Assembly (NCBI GenBank): GCA_032622095.1
Contig: CP136068.1
Coordinates: 5,743,314-5,807,313 of the forward strand
Source of the DNA: Siphonodentalium dalli
Taxonomy: Eukaryota > Mollusca > Scaphopoda > Gadilida > Siphonodentaliidae
Direction of reading: 5' to 3'
Length of the DNA: 64,000 nucleotides
A program made the position numbers and the translations under genes. The notes under the pieces were generated by a model that ran no database searches, had not been told where the DNA came from, and worked only from the letters and a program-made list of their open reading frames with translations. Below, piece after piece: positions 11,632 to 22,570 of the stretch. Position 1 is the stretch's first letter, and each line of letters begins with the position of its first letter.

Positions 11632-13469
11632 CCCTTACTGAACAAAATGGCTTATTAAGCCACCCTTAAGCCCTCGCTTATCCATCAGAGACCAATGATG
11701 GTTAAGATAAACCATCACTATAGTTATATTAGCACTCATGAAGAATAAGAAGGTCTGTGATGGTTTAGATAGCCATCCCATCAGGACGAATTTCTGATGA
11801 TGGCCAAGGTGATGGTTAGTGGATGGCTTATTAAGCCATCAACATGGAATTATATTCACTAGCCATCAGTAATGATGGCTAAGAATCTCATCGATAACCA
11901 TCAGACTGGAGAAACATTCAAATGTTAGCCTTCATGAAAGTCATAATGGTTAAGATCCTGACCTGCAGCTCCCCTGAGACTGCCATATGGCTGTCATATG
12001 TTAGTCCTACCAGATAGAGGCTGCATGCATAAATGCATCCTGGGATATTGGAGCCAACTTACATTCAAATTTTAACAGCTCTAGCTATTCACTGAAGTTA
12101 GTTTGTTAAATTGTTCCAGTATTTTGTACACTTATGTTCTAGTGGTTTTATAAACTTGTGATTTCTTTAGTTGAGATTATTGGACTAGTACTGTAATGGC
12201 TTCAAGATATGCTGAGCCTGCTATTTTTAAAAGCTGTGAAAAAATTATTAGAAATCTGCATGTTTATCAAACATTCTGCCTGATATTCTGAGAGAATATA
12301 TCCTGCTGCAGCACTAAGATACAAATTAATCTGGAAATTGGTAAGTACAATCCTCAGCACAATATTTTCTAATTTATTGGGCATGATATGTAACATTAAA
12401 CATCTTGAAAAAAACATATTCATATTTAACCCTTCCAACGGGAGCTTCCTGAAATTTTTTGAAAATCCTGTGCCAATGCAATTCTCTTATATACTAGTAT
12501 GTGAGTTGGCAGAGTTGCCCATAAGGATTGAGCCTGCCTCGCATATATAAGAGAATACATTGGCCTAAAAATATTTACCTTCACCTTGTAAGCCAGCACA
12601 TTCTCTTATATATGCGAGGCTTGATCGATCCTATGGGAAACTTGAATATATAAGAGATTTCAGCTGGAACCAGGTTCTTTAATGCTGCACAAGCATAGCT
12701 CTCATCGTGGAAGGGTTAAAAGATCTATCCTGACCAGACTATTTTCTTTTGGATTTTTACAAAAAAACCTGCAGGAATCTGGCTGGCCCAGCCTAATGTG
12801 AATTAAGATGTTGCATGATTCCAGATACCATGCATGCAGTGTGTCCAGGGATACAAATGTAAATCATTTCCACTGTATTTCTGATGAAAACTTGGCAAAA
12901 CTTAACAAAAATAATGGACATTGATAATTATGTTGTTAAAAATAATTTTTATGATATATAATGTTATTTTAAAGATATATTCAGATGTTTTTTTTATTCC
13001 CCAGGTTATTTAGTGACAAGGGAGACAATTCACTCTCAAATAGATGATGACAAAGAGTTATCCCTCCTGAAGGAAGTCATATAACATAGCAATCCTAAGC
13101 CATCAATAAATGTCTAGGGCTAACAATCCGATGGCTTACTTGCCATCGGCCTACTAGCCATCAGCCTACTAGCCATCAGTGGCTTACTAGCCACCTATGG
13201 CTTACTAGCCATCGGCCTACTAGCCATCCGCCTACTAGAGATCCATCCATCGAGGGCTAGGCGATGGCTTAGCTCATTTAAATATTTCGGCCTATAGGTG
13301 GCTAAGCGATGGCTTATAAGCCATCATCTAGCCATCACCTAGCCTGGATGGCTAAATTTTGCATTAACCATCCATATCCTCTGAAAACTACTAGCCATCA
13401 GTAAGCCATTATCCTTCTCTTCCGAGTGCTGAAGAATGGCTAACAAATGGCTAATAATTTCGGTAAGGG
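11632..13469. mobile_element. Non-autonomous TIR DNA transposon with GATGGCT subterminal repeats
   Basis: The ends are inverted: CCCTTACTGAACAAAATGG on the left and, read from the right, CCCTTACCGAAATTATTAG. Dense copies of AGCCATC/GATGGCT in both orientations fill both subterminal zones (11650-11960 and 13110-13455). The flanks join to give a sequence like the neighbouring family D core (AATTTTCTAAGTC), which supports the insertion boundaries. The target duplication is at most the dinucleotide AA, so the superfamily is open. No transposase ORF is present. Nested inside it is a piggyBac-type MITE. Confidence 0.7.
12430..12715. mobile_element. piggyBac-type MITE
   Basis: Flanked on both sides by TTAA (12426-12429 and 12716-12719), with terminal inverted repeats CCCTTCCAACG on the left and CCCTTCCACG read from the right. 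TTAA target duplication with CCY-starting ends is the hallmark of piggyBac elements. The 286-bp interior has several TCTTATATA/TATATAAGA motifs in opposite orientations and no ORF of note. Confidence 0.85.
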
Positions 13470-13812
13470 AAGTCAAAATAAGTCGAAAATGAAGTGTAAT
13501 ATTACGAAAAACAGTCTGAGCCAATCCCTAGTCGCATCATGTAGAGAGGGTATTGTGAGAAACATTATTGTTAAAGTTATTAAGTCGGACAGAATTTTCT
13601 AAGTCAAAAATGAGGCGTAACTTAAAAACAAAAAGTCGGACCGAACCGCAATTAGCATCATGCGGAGAGGCAGTCCCAAGGAAGGAGATTGCATACACAA
13701 AATTATTGAAATCGGTTCATAGTTGTTCGAGTTATGAGGTTGGACGGACGTATGGACGGACAGACACACGGACGGAGAAAGCGTGACGGACGGACAGACG
13801 CAGTCAATCCAG

Positions 13813-13846
13813 TATACCCCCCATTTTCTTCAAAAGTGGGGGTATA
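13813..13846 (+). repeat. 3'-terminal hairpin of family D
   Basis: TATACCCCC pairs with GGGGGTATA, and the inner TTTT pairs with AAAA across a short loop, with two mismatched positions. The same structure, with TATACTCCCC and TTGGGGTATA, occurs at 27061-27095, which supports it as a conserved element end. Confidence 0.85.
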
Positions 13847-13856
13847 ATTACAAAAT

Positions 13857-14509
13857 AAAATGGATACATGTTTCTCATAACTATTCATAACTTCCATGTT
13901 ATTAACTTGAATGCTTTCGGATGTCCTCTACTCTATTGAACTATGACAATATTTCATGCCACTTAACATATACTTGATGTTATTAAGGCAATACCTCAGG
14001 GGTATTTTGAAGTAATATGTCTTTAACGTGAGCGACAGAGTTCAGATATGCACCACGGCTTGCGTTCTGCTTACAGGCAACAGTCATTGACATGCTTTCG
14101 GACAGACATATACCATCGTTTCACAACTGGCCATGTTAATATTGTATTCACGCCACCAGACAATTCATCTCATACCACATCATCACCAAATATACTCTCC
14201 AGACACAACACATTTTATTTACGGCCACACACGATCTGGTCATTTATAAGTAATCTGTGACAGCATTTTTCATTTTCAGGACTTTCATCACCTGGCACCA
14301 GATGCCAGCACCCTTTTACATCCATCAGCGCTAATCACCTGACCTACAATTCAGCTCTTAAACATTTCATAGATTTCTGTATCATTCCTGGCCACATGTG
14401 GTTTTCTGCAGTGGATTTGTCTCTTAACTCTGAAACAACTATACTCACTGTGTATATCTGACACCGGATATTATGCAGGAATTTTGTCTTCTTGATAGTA
14501 TACCACTTA
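13857..14509. other. Stretch without a supported gene
   Basis: Only short ORFs with no motifs and no convincing splice pairs. It is part of the long intron between exons F and G, or of its repeat filler. Confidence 0.35.
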
Positions 14510-15292
14510 GTGGAGTCGCTTAACCCTCAATAACGGAAGAATCGTTCACTTCCGGATAGAAGCACCAAACTTCGCACATATATTGTCCGCTATATCCATG
14601 ATCAGAATCCAGCTGGTTCCAGCTTTCGGTTAAGTGGAGCCCGTTAAATTCAAGATGGCGCCCAACATAGCCGCCGTTTTTCAGACGGGTCACTAAATCA
14701 GTTTGATGCAAATTATAGTGAGACAGTCTTGTCATATGTATACAAATGTATACATTTTTGTGAAGATAAGATAGCATGCCACCATTATAGGGTCAAATTT
14801 GAATTCACCGTCCAAGATGGCCGTCAAAATAGCAGCTGGAAGTGGAAATTTTGATTTTTTCCTCTAATATCTTTAAGATCAGTTTATGCTGTTTGGTACT
14901 GGTTGATAATTGTGACTTTATGTTGTATTGTTCGTGTTAACTGACCACTGGAGCAATGAAATATGTATTCATGGGATCATAAACGCTTCTGATCCCTCAA
15001 AAATTTGATTTTACAGAAAGCAGTATAAAATGTTAACAAAAATTACCATTGGGATTTCTAGTCATATTTCATCAAGAAATGGGCAGAACTGTGAAATTTT
15101 AGTGAAACTTTCCATTTCTTAAGCATATTTCAACCTATTAGTACCAAATTGTCACTTTGGCTGAAAAAATGGCACCCAAAATGGCAGCCAGAAGTGGAAA
15201 ATTTGATTTGTTTTCTCTAATATCTTTAAGATCAGTTTATGCTGTTTGGTACTGGTTAGGAATTGTGACTTTATGTTGTATTTTTCGTGTTA
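14510..15292 (+). repeat. Repeat family E (~350-bp units), left part
   Basis: Units share TTAACTGACCA, GGAGCAATGAAATATG, TCATAAACGCTTCTGATC, ATGGCAGCCAGAAGTGG and TCTTTAAGATCAGTTTATGC. The AGCAGCTGGAAGTGG-type anchors at 14831 and 15184 are about 353 bp apart. The array continues at 18905 on the far side of an inserted element, and a copy in the opposite orientation lies at about 50780-52150. Confidence 0.75.
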
Positions 15293-16531
15293 GGCCAAAA
15301 AAAAATAATATTTTTTTCCTATTACGGTGCCAAAAAATTCCAGGTAGGCAGGTAGGGATTTTTTTTTTTTTGGTAATATTTTTTTATTTTTTCCCCGAAC
15401 AGTTAAGAAGTACATTAATGCTTACTCTTTATACTTGTGTTAAGGCTGTCCATGTATATTGCAAGTAAACAGTTAATGTAGTACAAACATATGGTAAGTA
15501 TTGTCAATGTGAACAAACAAATGCCTCCCAGGCACTCAATTATGCAGCTCTCTTGTATAAATTATTCTCTCAGTTTAGATTGTGGTGGCACATCTTCCTC
15601 AGAGCACAATATTGACATATCAACAGGCCCAAGACATACATCATAATAGGGCTTTTCTATTACTTTATAATAACATAACTTGTATGATATTAATTCAAAC
15701 CTCACTTAAATATTTGGTCATACACCTCAGGACCTAAGACACATATCTCATGCACCTCAGACACATTGCACAGGGTGTAAATGTTCCTCAGACACCCCTC
15801 AACTGCACTGAAATATAAAGTCCCACACCACACTGAAAATGGTACCACAGGACACACCTTGACTGAGGTAACACACCTCACCATTCAAATTGGCCCCAAC
15901 TTTGAAGTTCCTTATACACACTGGCATATGCATGCTTGTAAGTTTGATACACCCAAACAAACCAGTAGATAATTTCAGGTGCTTTTTAGTGCCCATCCCA
16001 GAAGGGTGTTTGATATGGTAGACATGCAGTCATCTTTATACTGTCTGTATGCATACTAGTAGCTATATAATGCATGAACACTATGAATCCTTGATTGACT
16101 GGGGAGAGGAACTATAAATTCTGATATAGAAAGTCTTCTACATGTATATTGCTCTCTAGCAGATAAGACTTCTTCCCACAAGACATGGGAGTTGAACAAA
16201 CAAGATTACCACAGGCAGGTTTTAAAGACTGCAGATTTATTGGTGAGATTGGGATTCATCTGCAACCACAAATGGACATGTATTTTAATAGAAGTAAATT
16301 GTTTTTGAAAATTCCATCTAAAATTATTGCTGCTTAATGGAAACATAGTATATAGTATATATTTAACGATATAGATGTGTTTACATGCCAATTACATGCA
16401 TTAAAAAAATAAAACAATTTTTTTTTTTTTTTTTTTTGGGTTGAATTTTTTTTTTTTTTTTTTTGAATTTTTGATTGTGAAATATACTCAACAATCACCG
16501 ACCGACTAGTGGTCTGCGTCCCATGTTCCTA

Positions 16532-17417
16532 CAGTCCTTCGAATTTGGAAAACGTAGGTGCGCGATATATCGCTCGGAGCTTTTGGAATTTGCGCGCGCC
16601 TTTTTTGATTAACATGGATGAAATGATTACTGAATAAAAGACAAACACAAGTATAATGATACACACGTATAATTCCAAGTGTGCCTGTGGCAACATAAAG
16701 TGAAAAACAGAAATAAAAACATATGTTTAGATTGTAGTACAGTATCTAGTCCACAATAATCCGATTATCCGGCAATCCAGGTGAATCTAATCACGGTAAT
16801 GAGTCCACTTCCGCGTCTGAGAGCGCATGCTCATCAGACTCGCAGTCGCTTAAAACTTCAAACTCGGAAGTGGAATCGTTACCGCAATCAGATTCACCGG
16901 AATCCGACGAATCAGCCGGGGGGCTCTCTTTCGTTTTGATAAGAGTTGGTATTTCGGAGGCTCCAATGTCCATTTTTCGCTTTCTCCGAGTCGAGAGATA
17001 CTGGCTTCGACGTATAGCTTCGAAGTATAGTTAAACTTAAACCCTAATCTATGGCAATAGTATACAAATGAATCGGCGAATCCCGCATGCCGAAACATCA
17101 AACGAGGCCGTCAAAGAATTGACACCGTTTTTTTGCGGGAACTCGCACGTGCAGCAGTTGTGATGAGGTGTCACCCCAATCATTGAGTGAGAAAGACGCC
17201 GGCGGCCGCTTTGATCTTTGTTGTCATGTTCGTAATCAACGTCATTGCTGCTGAGAAATATACACGGTGAATAGTCTTGTCGGCGTTTAACCATTTATGT
17301 GCTGTTTGTTAAAATCTCGTTCACTGGCTGCAAATTCCGACGCGTGCGCATTTAATAACTCGCTGGTTTTTAGATCCGCGCGCGCCTGCAATTGCGCGCC
17401 TCAAAATCGAAGGACTG
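16532..17417 (-). mobile_element. Unclassified TIR transposon with CAGTCCTTCGA ends, copy 1
   Basis: Terminal inverted repeats are CAGTCCTTCGAATTTG at the left and CAGTCCTTCGATTTTG read from the right (one mismatch in 16). The flanks carry TTCCTA on both sides (16526-16531 and 17418-17423), a 6-bp target duplication. The subterminal zones are rich in GCGCGC. Six-base duplications are unusual; Dada-type elements have 6-7 bp, but nothing else here confirms that. A second copy in the opposite orientation begins at 63670. Confidence 0.75.
16791..17294 (-). pseudogene. Remnant of a transposon-encoded protein, N-terminal part
   Basis: On the minus strand, an ORF starts at 17294 with 'MVKRRQDYSPCIFLSS', and about 300 bp further a Ser/Asp/Glu-rich segment appears in another frame (16973-16791, with 'SDSGESDCGNDS' and 'SDCESDEHALSDAE'). 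The start is conserved in the copy at 63825, where the fourth-following codon CGA has become TGA. An acidic N-terminus is common in piggyBac and other transposases but is not diagnostic. No catalytic domain remains; the 886-bp copy looks internally deleted. Confidence 0.4.
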
Positions 17418-18001
17418 TTCCTACATTGCCCGGATGGTCATATTTTTAAATTGAGCATATGTTTCGATTCACTTTTTCACTATAGTATACTAGCGATAAC
17501 GTGGAATCTCGTCAGGAAACACGTGTTAAATATCTTGGCATAATATATGCCTATTTTAAATGTGATTGGCCTAATTTGTTGAGGCCGGTAGTGCCAATAA
17601 TGTGGTAGTACCCAGTGTGTGATAATTTTATATCTCAGCGTATTATATGCCACTTTAATTAGCATTTCTGAGCACGGAATTTTAGTGATTCCATTGTGCT
17701 GCTAATTTTACGAGAGCGGTTGATCGTATCACTTCCAAGTTTTGCACTTTGAGTCAGTGATGTACGTATTAATTATTTTATAGTTTGCATATTATATGCA
17801 ACCTAGATCAGCTTGACCTGCCTGTTAGGCAGCGCTTTCTAGGGTCGACACATTGAGTGTGAAGAACACTGATAAAAGCTCCAGCATTTATGCACTGAGT
17901 ACGACAAACTGGCTAGAACCAGATTGATCCTGTCTCAGTTAATGAGCAATTCGCACATGCGCGGCATATGTCGTCTGAAGCTTTGATTTTGCGAGATTTG
18001 A

Positions 18002-18311
18002 TACCGCTACTGTCCGAGCCGATAATTAATCATGTATTCACGATTTGCTTCAATGGTGTGATCTCATTATGGTATAACTGTTGTGTCAGTATAAATCGGC
18101 GCGTTTGTTTTAATTCAGCGCTCATCAATGTTAACGATTCTGGAATTTCAAATTCCTACCGCTACTGTCCGAGCCGATAATTAATCATGTATTCACGATT
18201 TGCTTCAATGGTGTGATCTCATTATGGTATAACTGTTGTGTCAGTTTAAATCGGCGCGTTTGTTTTAATTCAGCGCTCATCAATGTTAACGATTCTGGAA
18301 TGTCAAATTTG
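18002..18311. repeat. 155-bp tandem duplication
   Basis: The sequence starting TACCGCTACTGTCCGAGCC at 18002 repeats from 18157 with only a few differences. A degraded third unit (TAATTAATCACTTTGTGATTTGC) seems to follow at about 18335-18375. Confidence 0.85.
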
Positions 18312-18904
18312 ACACTCTTACTCTGTTGGAGTTCCAGTGGTAATTAATCACTTTGTGATTTGCTTGCAATGGTGTTTACATTGCATAATCTGCCAGGGTG
18401 AACTGGGAATAATTCCAGGGCAGGTATAGCCTCTGTCTTTTGAGAATATATTACAGAGATTTCAAATTTTTTTGTGGAAGAATTTATGTTGTTAGTTTTG
18501 GGGAATAGGCCCAACAGTTCCATAGTTTAGTATTTAGATGTTTTGACACATCGAGCATATACATTGTATATATAGTGAATAATTTCATATAAATTTTGTG
18601 TATAGTTCGCCATATTTCTTGGCATCTAGTGGTATATGTTAATTCCATATTAGCGTGATCAAGCATAGAACACACCACTCTTCTCAGATATATGGTTTGA
18701 GATAATGGTGCAGGCTAGTAGGCTCGCATGTGTATATAACTAAGCAAGACAGAGCATAATATCATAAGAAATTAGTGGGCCCCATATGTCTTACAGGTTG
18801 AATTTTTTTTTTTTTTTTTTAAATTTGAAAAAAAAAGTCCAGGTCGGCCCAATTTCGGCAGGTCGGTCGGGTAACCGGAAACACACATGTTTTTTTTTTG
18901 GACC

Positions 18905-19880
18905 TTAACTGACCATTGGAGTAATGAAATATACCATTCATGGGATCATAAACGCTTCTGATTTGTATAAAATTTTACCAAAAATTACCATTGGGATTTC
19001 TAATCATATTTCAGCAAGAAACGGGCAGAACTGTGCAATTTTAGTGAAGCATTCCATTTTTCATGCATATTCCAACTCAGTAGTACAAAAATGTCACTTT
19101 GGCTCAAAAATTCAAAATGGCTGAAAGAATGGTGCCCAAAATGGCAGCTGGGAGTGGAAAATTTGATTTGTTTTCTCTAATATCTTTAAGATCAGTTTAT
19201 GCTGTTTGGTACTGGTTAGGAATTCTCACTTTATGATGTACTATTCATGTTAACTGACCATTGGAGCAATGAAATATGCCATTCACGAAGTCAGAAACCC
19301 TTCTGATTGATTGATTGATTGATTGGGGTTTATTGTCGCTTTAGCCACTAAGGCCATATCAGGACATTGACAGTTTTAGTGGTGGAGGAAATCCGCACAC
19401 TTGCGACTAATCTAACAGCGATTTCAATGGCTGATAAACTCGTCAACCATGTGCGGCAAACCACCGGCCATCGGCGAGTAACTGGTAACTCCACCAGATA
19501 ACGATTTCGAGTTACAAAGTCCACGATGGAAACATGTGGATTTGAACCCTAATCGCCAGCGCTGGAGGGCGAAACGGCTTGGAGTTGTACCCCTAACCGA
19601 TTGAGCCACCGAGGCCCCTTCTGATCTCTCAAAAATTAGGTTTTACAGAAAGCGGTATAACATTTTCCCAAAATCACCATTGTGATTTCTAGTCATATTT
19701 CTTCAAGAAATGGCAGAACTGTGCAATTTTAGTAAAACATTCCAATTATTACAGATTATTATGCATATTCCAACTCATTGGTTCCAAAATTGTCACTTTG
19801 GCTCAAAATGGTTGCAAAAATGGCGGCCAAAATGTGAATCTTTTTTAAATATTGCCCATTCTGCGTGCCATGCAACTACA
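18905..19880 (+). repeat. Repeat family E, right part
   Basis: The array resumes after the Harbinger-like element, with TTAACTGACCATTGGAG at about 18905 and 19250. It is interrupted by the SINE at 19308-19616 and runs on to about 19880. Confidence 0.75.
19308..19616 (-). mobile_element. tRNA-derived SINE with AATC tail
   Basis: Read on the minus strand, it starts GGGGCCTCGGTGGCTCAATC. That contains an A-box-like TGGCTCAATCGG, and a B-box-like GGTTCAAATCC follows some 45 bp further, so the head is a tRNA-related RNA polymerase III promoter. The body ends CAATAAACCCC, followed by an (AATC)n tail. The flanks carry CCTTCTGAT on both sides (19299-19307 and 19617-19625), a 9-bp target duplication inside family E. 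The central domain may be one of the conserved animal SINE domains reported in bivalves, which I cannot verify. Confidence 0.88.
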
Positions 19881-20334
19881 TACATGTACAAGTTGTGGTT
19901 GATGACAAAGTTTGACTAGTATGTGTTATACAGATTGAATACTAACATTTCTTATGCACCAAACAAGTTAATTTTTCATATATATTCCAAACATTTTTCT
20001 CTGCTGTTCCGAAAAGGTAGCAAATTGTGACCTACTGGGTTATTAAACATGTTACTTAATCAAGTGAAAACTATATGTTCTATTATGGTTGTCCCAGTAC
20101 TGTATGAGGCATGATAAATTCATTTTAAAGGATGCAGTATGGAATTTTGCCTAAAAAACTTATTTTGAGATTCTGGCCATGTTTCTGACGGGAAATGGGC
20201 ATGCACGCCATACAGAACTTCGAAACTGAGCTGAGCGGGACCAATTGATGTTGCTACTCTCACAAATTAGCGTCAACAAATTAGCGTCAAAAGTTATCAA
20301 CATTGATCAACTTAATACATGATGTTTGTAAAAT

Positions 20335-20455
20335 GGTAACAGATGATGCAAATGGGTATACATGAAATATACTCATGAATGGTGTGACTAGTTATACAAG
20401 AAGTGTCTATACGGTCATGTGTGTGGTATTTATGGTGAGATGCAGGTAAACAAGG
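20335..20455 (+). repeat. Short outlier of the 42-bp GTATACATGGAGTGACT-type minisatellite
   Basis: Phrases such as GGGTATACATGAAATA, GTGTGACTAGTTATACAAG and TCATGTGTGTGGTATTTATGG match the units of the large array at 46840-50735. This is a small remote copy of that satellite, ending at a GT microsatellite. Confidence 0.55.
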
Positions 20456-21630
20456 TGTGTGTGTGCGTGCGTGCATGTGTGTGTGTGTGTGTGTGTGAGG
20501 GTGTGTGTGTCTGTGTGTGATCGCGATGGACTCGAAAACGGCCTAGCCGATTTCGATGAAACTTGGTATGTGGGGTATTTTCGGCCGGGGGGGTGACATA
20601 GGCCTATTAATTTGCCCGTGCGACGTGACATTGACCTTGAAATCGGGTCATTTCAAGGTCAAACGCCCGAATATCACGGGATTTCGATGAAACTTGGTTA
20701 TGTGGGGGTATTTTCGGTCGGGGGTGACATAGGCCTATTAATTTGCCAGTGCGACGTGACCTTGACTTTGAAATCGGGTCATTTCAAGGTCAAACGCACA
20801 AATATCACAGGATTTCGATGAAACTTGGTATGTGGGGGTATTTTCGTCCGGGAAGTGACATAGGCCTATTAATTTGCCCGTGCGACATGACATTGACCTT
20901 GAAATCGGGTCATTTCAAGGTCAAACGCCCGAATATCACAGGATTTCGATGAAACTTGGTATGTGGGGGTATTTTCGTCCGGGAAGTGACATAGGCCTAT
21001 TAATTTGCCCGTGCGACATGACATTGACCTTGAAATCGGGTCATTTCAAGGTCAAACGCCCGAATATCACGGGATTTCGATGAAACTTGGTATGTGGGGT
21101 ACTTTCGGCCAGGGGGTGGCATAGGCCTATTAATTTGCCCGTGCGACGTTACCTTGACCTTGAAATTGGGTCATTTCAAGGTCAAACGCCCGAATATCAC
21201 GGGATTTCGATGAAAATTAGTATCTAGGGATACTTTCGTATGGGGAGTCTCATAAGCCTATTCATTTGCCCGTGCGACGTGACCTTGACATCGGCTCAAT
21301 TCATGGTCAAATCGCGAATTTCAATGGGATTTCCACGAAATTTGATACATAGGGTTACTTTTGTCCACTGAGTGTTTTGGACGGGTCGAATCGTGACCCC
21401 GACCTGACCTTGACCTTCAAAATGATCAATTCAAGGTCAAATCGTGTAAAACAGAATGGATTTCGATGGGTACTTTTGTCGGGTACTTTTGTCCGGGCAG
21501 TGTTTTGGACGGGTCAAATCGTGACCCCACCTGACCTTGACCTTCAAAATGGACAATTCAAGGTCAAATCGCGCAATTCGCTGAAAAGCAGAGGAGAAAT
21601 AGCCCGGACGAAGTCGGGTCCACCTGCTAG
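20456..21630 (+). mobile_element. Helitron-type element 1 with 131-bp core repeats
   Basis: After a GT microsatellite (20456-20519) come about six core units of 131 bp: starts at 20612, 20743 and 20874 are exactly 131 apart. Each carries CATTGACCTTGAAATCGGG, ATTTCAAGGTCAAACGC and GATTTCGATGAAACTTGG. Divergent units follow. The 3' end is a hairpin (CCC.GAC-GAA-GTCGGG, 21603-21618) 8 bp before the terminal CTAG at 21627-21630, the classical Helitron ending (hairpin then CTRR). ORFs in the cores are repeat shadows. Confidence 0.75.
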
Positions 21631-22009
21631 TCTCATATATATTTTGAAGACCTCTGTTTGTCTGTCTGTCTGTCTATGTACACATGTATGTCATTTATAC
21701 AAATCTACGATTCTCGACCGATCGGGACGAAACTTGGTACGTGTGTGTACGGTGGACGTTGTCGTATTGGCGAGCCCGTGCGGCGCCCGCTTCGTGCATG
21801 CGCAGACGAGATCTTGGAAACGGGTGGAGCTATCGACTTGAGATTTGCTATGTGAATGTATCTTGCCCCGGATACGAATTTTATCGGGTCGCCGAGCACG
21901 TGTGACGCCAGCTTCGCGCATGCGCAGACGAGATCTCGGAAACGGGTGGAGCTATCGACTTGAAATTTGGTTTTTGAATAGCCCGAACAACGTCAAGCTC
22001 ATCGGCTAG
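21631..22009 (+). mobile_element. Helitron-type element 2
   Basis: It starts with TC directly after the CTAG of element 1 (TCTCATATATATTTTG). It contains a TCTG microsatellite and two ~120-bp core units sharing CATGCGCAGACGAGATCT and GGTGGAGCTATCGACTTG. It ends ...GGCTAG at 22009. The terminal hairpin is degenerate in this copy. Confidence 0.65.
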
Positions 22010-22408
22010 TCTATTATATATTTTGGGAGATCTGTGTGTGTGTGTCTGTCTGTCTGTTCGTGATGGACTCGAAAACGACCAGGCCGATTTCGATGAAACT
22101 TGGTATGTGGGGAAACTTTCGGCCGTGGACTGGCATGTGCCTGTGCGACATGACCTTGACCTTGAAATTGGGTCATTTCAAGGTCGAACGCCCGAGTATC
22201 ACGGGATTTCAATGAAAATTAGTGTCTGGGAATACTTTTGTATGGGGAGTGTCGTAAGCCTATTTATTTGCCACTGGGTGTTTTGGACGGGTCGAGTCGT
22301 GACCCGAACTGACCTTGACCTTCAAAATGGACAATTCAAGGTCAAATCGCGCTATTCGCCAAAAAGCAGAGGGGAAACAGCCTGGACGAAGTCGGGTCCA
22401 CCTGCTAG
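22010..22408 (+). mobile_element. Helitron-type element 3
   Basis: It starts TCTATTATATATTTTGGG after the previous CTAG. It contains a GTCT microsatellite and the same GATGGACTCGAAAACG and GAAACTTGGTATGTGG cores as element 1. It ends with the same hairpin and CTAG (22405-22408). It is a shorter relative of element 1. Confidence 0.7.
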
Positions 22409-22570
22409 TCTCTACTATATATTTTGAGACTTCCGTATATAAATATATATGTATGTGTGTGTGTGTGTACTTTATAGAATTGAACACGGCTGGACGGATT
22501 GAGCCCAAATTTTCAATCTAAGGGTAAAAACCCACGGGAATGGTCATCGCGGCGTTATGGAGAAGATCCG
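22409..22570 (+). mobile_element. Helitron-type element 4, 5' part
   Basis: It starts TCTCTACTATATATTTTGAG after the third CTAG, followed by an ATGT/GT microsatellite and ACACGGCTGGACGGATTGAG, the typical element start. No 3' hairpin was found, so it is truncated or diverged. Confidence 0.5.

Larger units (their letters stand above)
11395..13856 (+). mobile_element. Tandem-core family D element, copy 1, with nested transposon
   Basis: A core segment including AGTCAGACAGAATTTTCTA (about 11613-11631) reappears at 13585-13605 as GTCGGACAGAATTTTCTAAG. An ACGG/GACA microsatellite (about 13743-13800), CAGTCAATCCAGTATA and the 3' hairpin follow. The 1.8 kb between the two cores is a separate TIR transposon. 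Related copies at 26280-27100 and about 29820-29945 share the microsatellite plus CAGTCAATCCAG end. The left boundary is uncertain. Confidence 0.65.
16440..18797. mobile_element. Insertion nested in the Harbinger-like element
   Basis: It is defined by comparison with the uninterrupted second copy at 53249-56002. Both sides carry a GGTTGAA plus poly(T) sequence (16438-16465 and 18796-18820), perhaps a long target duplication. The insert contains the CAGTCC-ended transposon at 16532-17417 and a 155-bp tandem duplication at 18002-18311. Its origin is unknown and no gene is recognised. Confidence 0.5.
15293..18904. mobile_element. Harbinger-like non-autonomous element, copy 1, with large nested insert
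   Basis: Inserted in family E with the 3-bp duplication TTA (15290-15292 and 18905-18907). Ends are GGCCAAAAAAAAA on the left and GGTCCAAAAAAAA read from the right. The body 15293-16437 is nearly identical over long stretches to 53249-54028 plus 55577-55910. Its last ~107 bp (18798-18904), containing GTCGGTCGGGTAACCGGAAA, match the end of that second copy. About 2.36 kb of foreign DNA separates body and tail. A 3-bp TNA duplication and GG-starting ends suggest PIF/Harbinger; no transposase is present. Short ORFs in it are not supported as genes. Confidence 0.7.

Noticed and set aside
12440-12660. Repeated TATATAAG motifs as promoters
   Set aside because: They lie inside a 286-bp piggyBac-type MITE and occur in both orientations; no transcript start can be argued.
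20612-21083. Three overlapping 69-codon ORFs as a small gene family
   Set aside because: They are the same frame of consecutive 131-bp Helitron core units.
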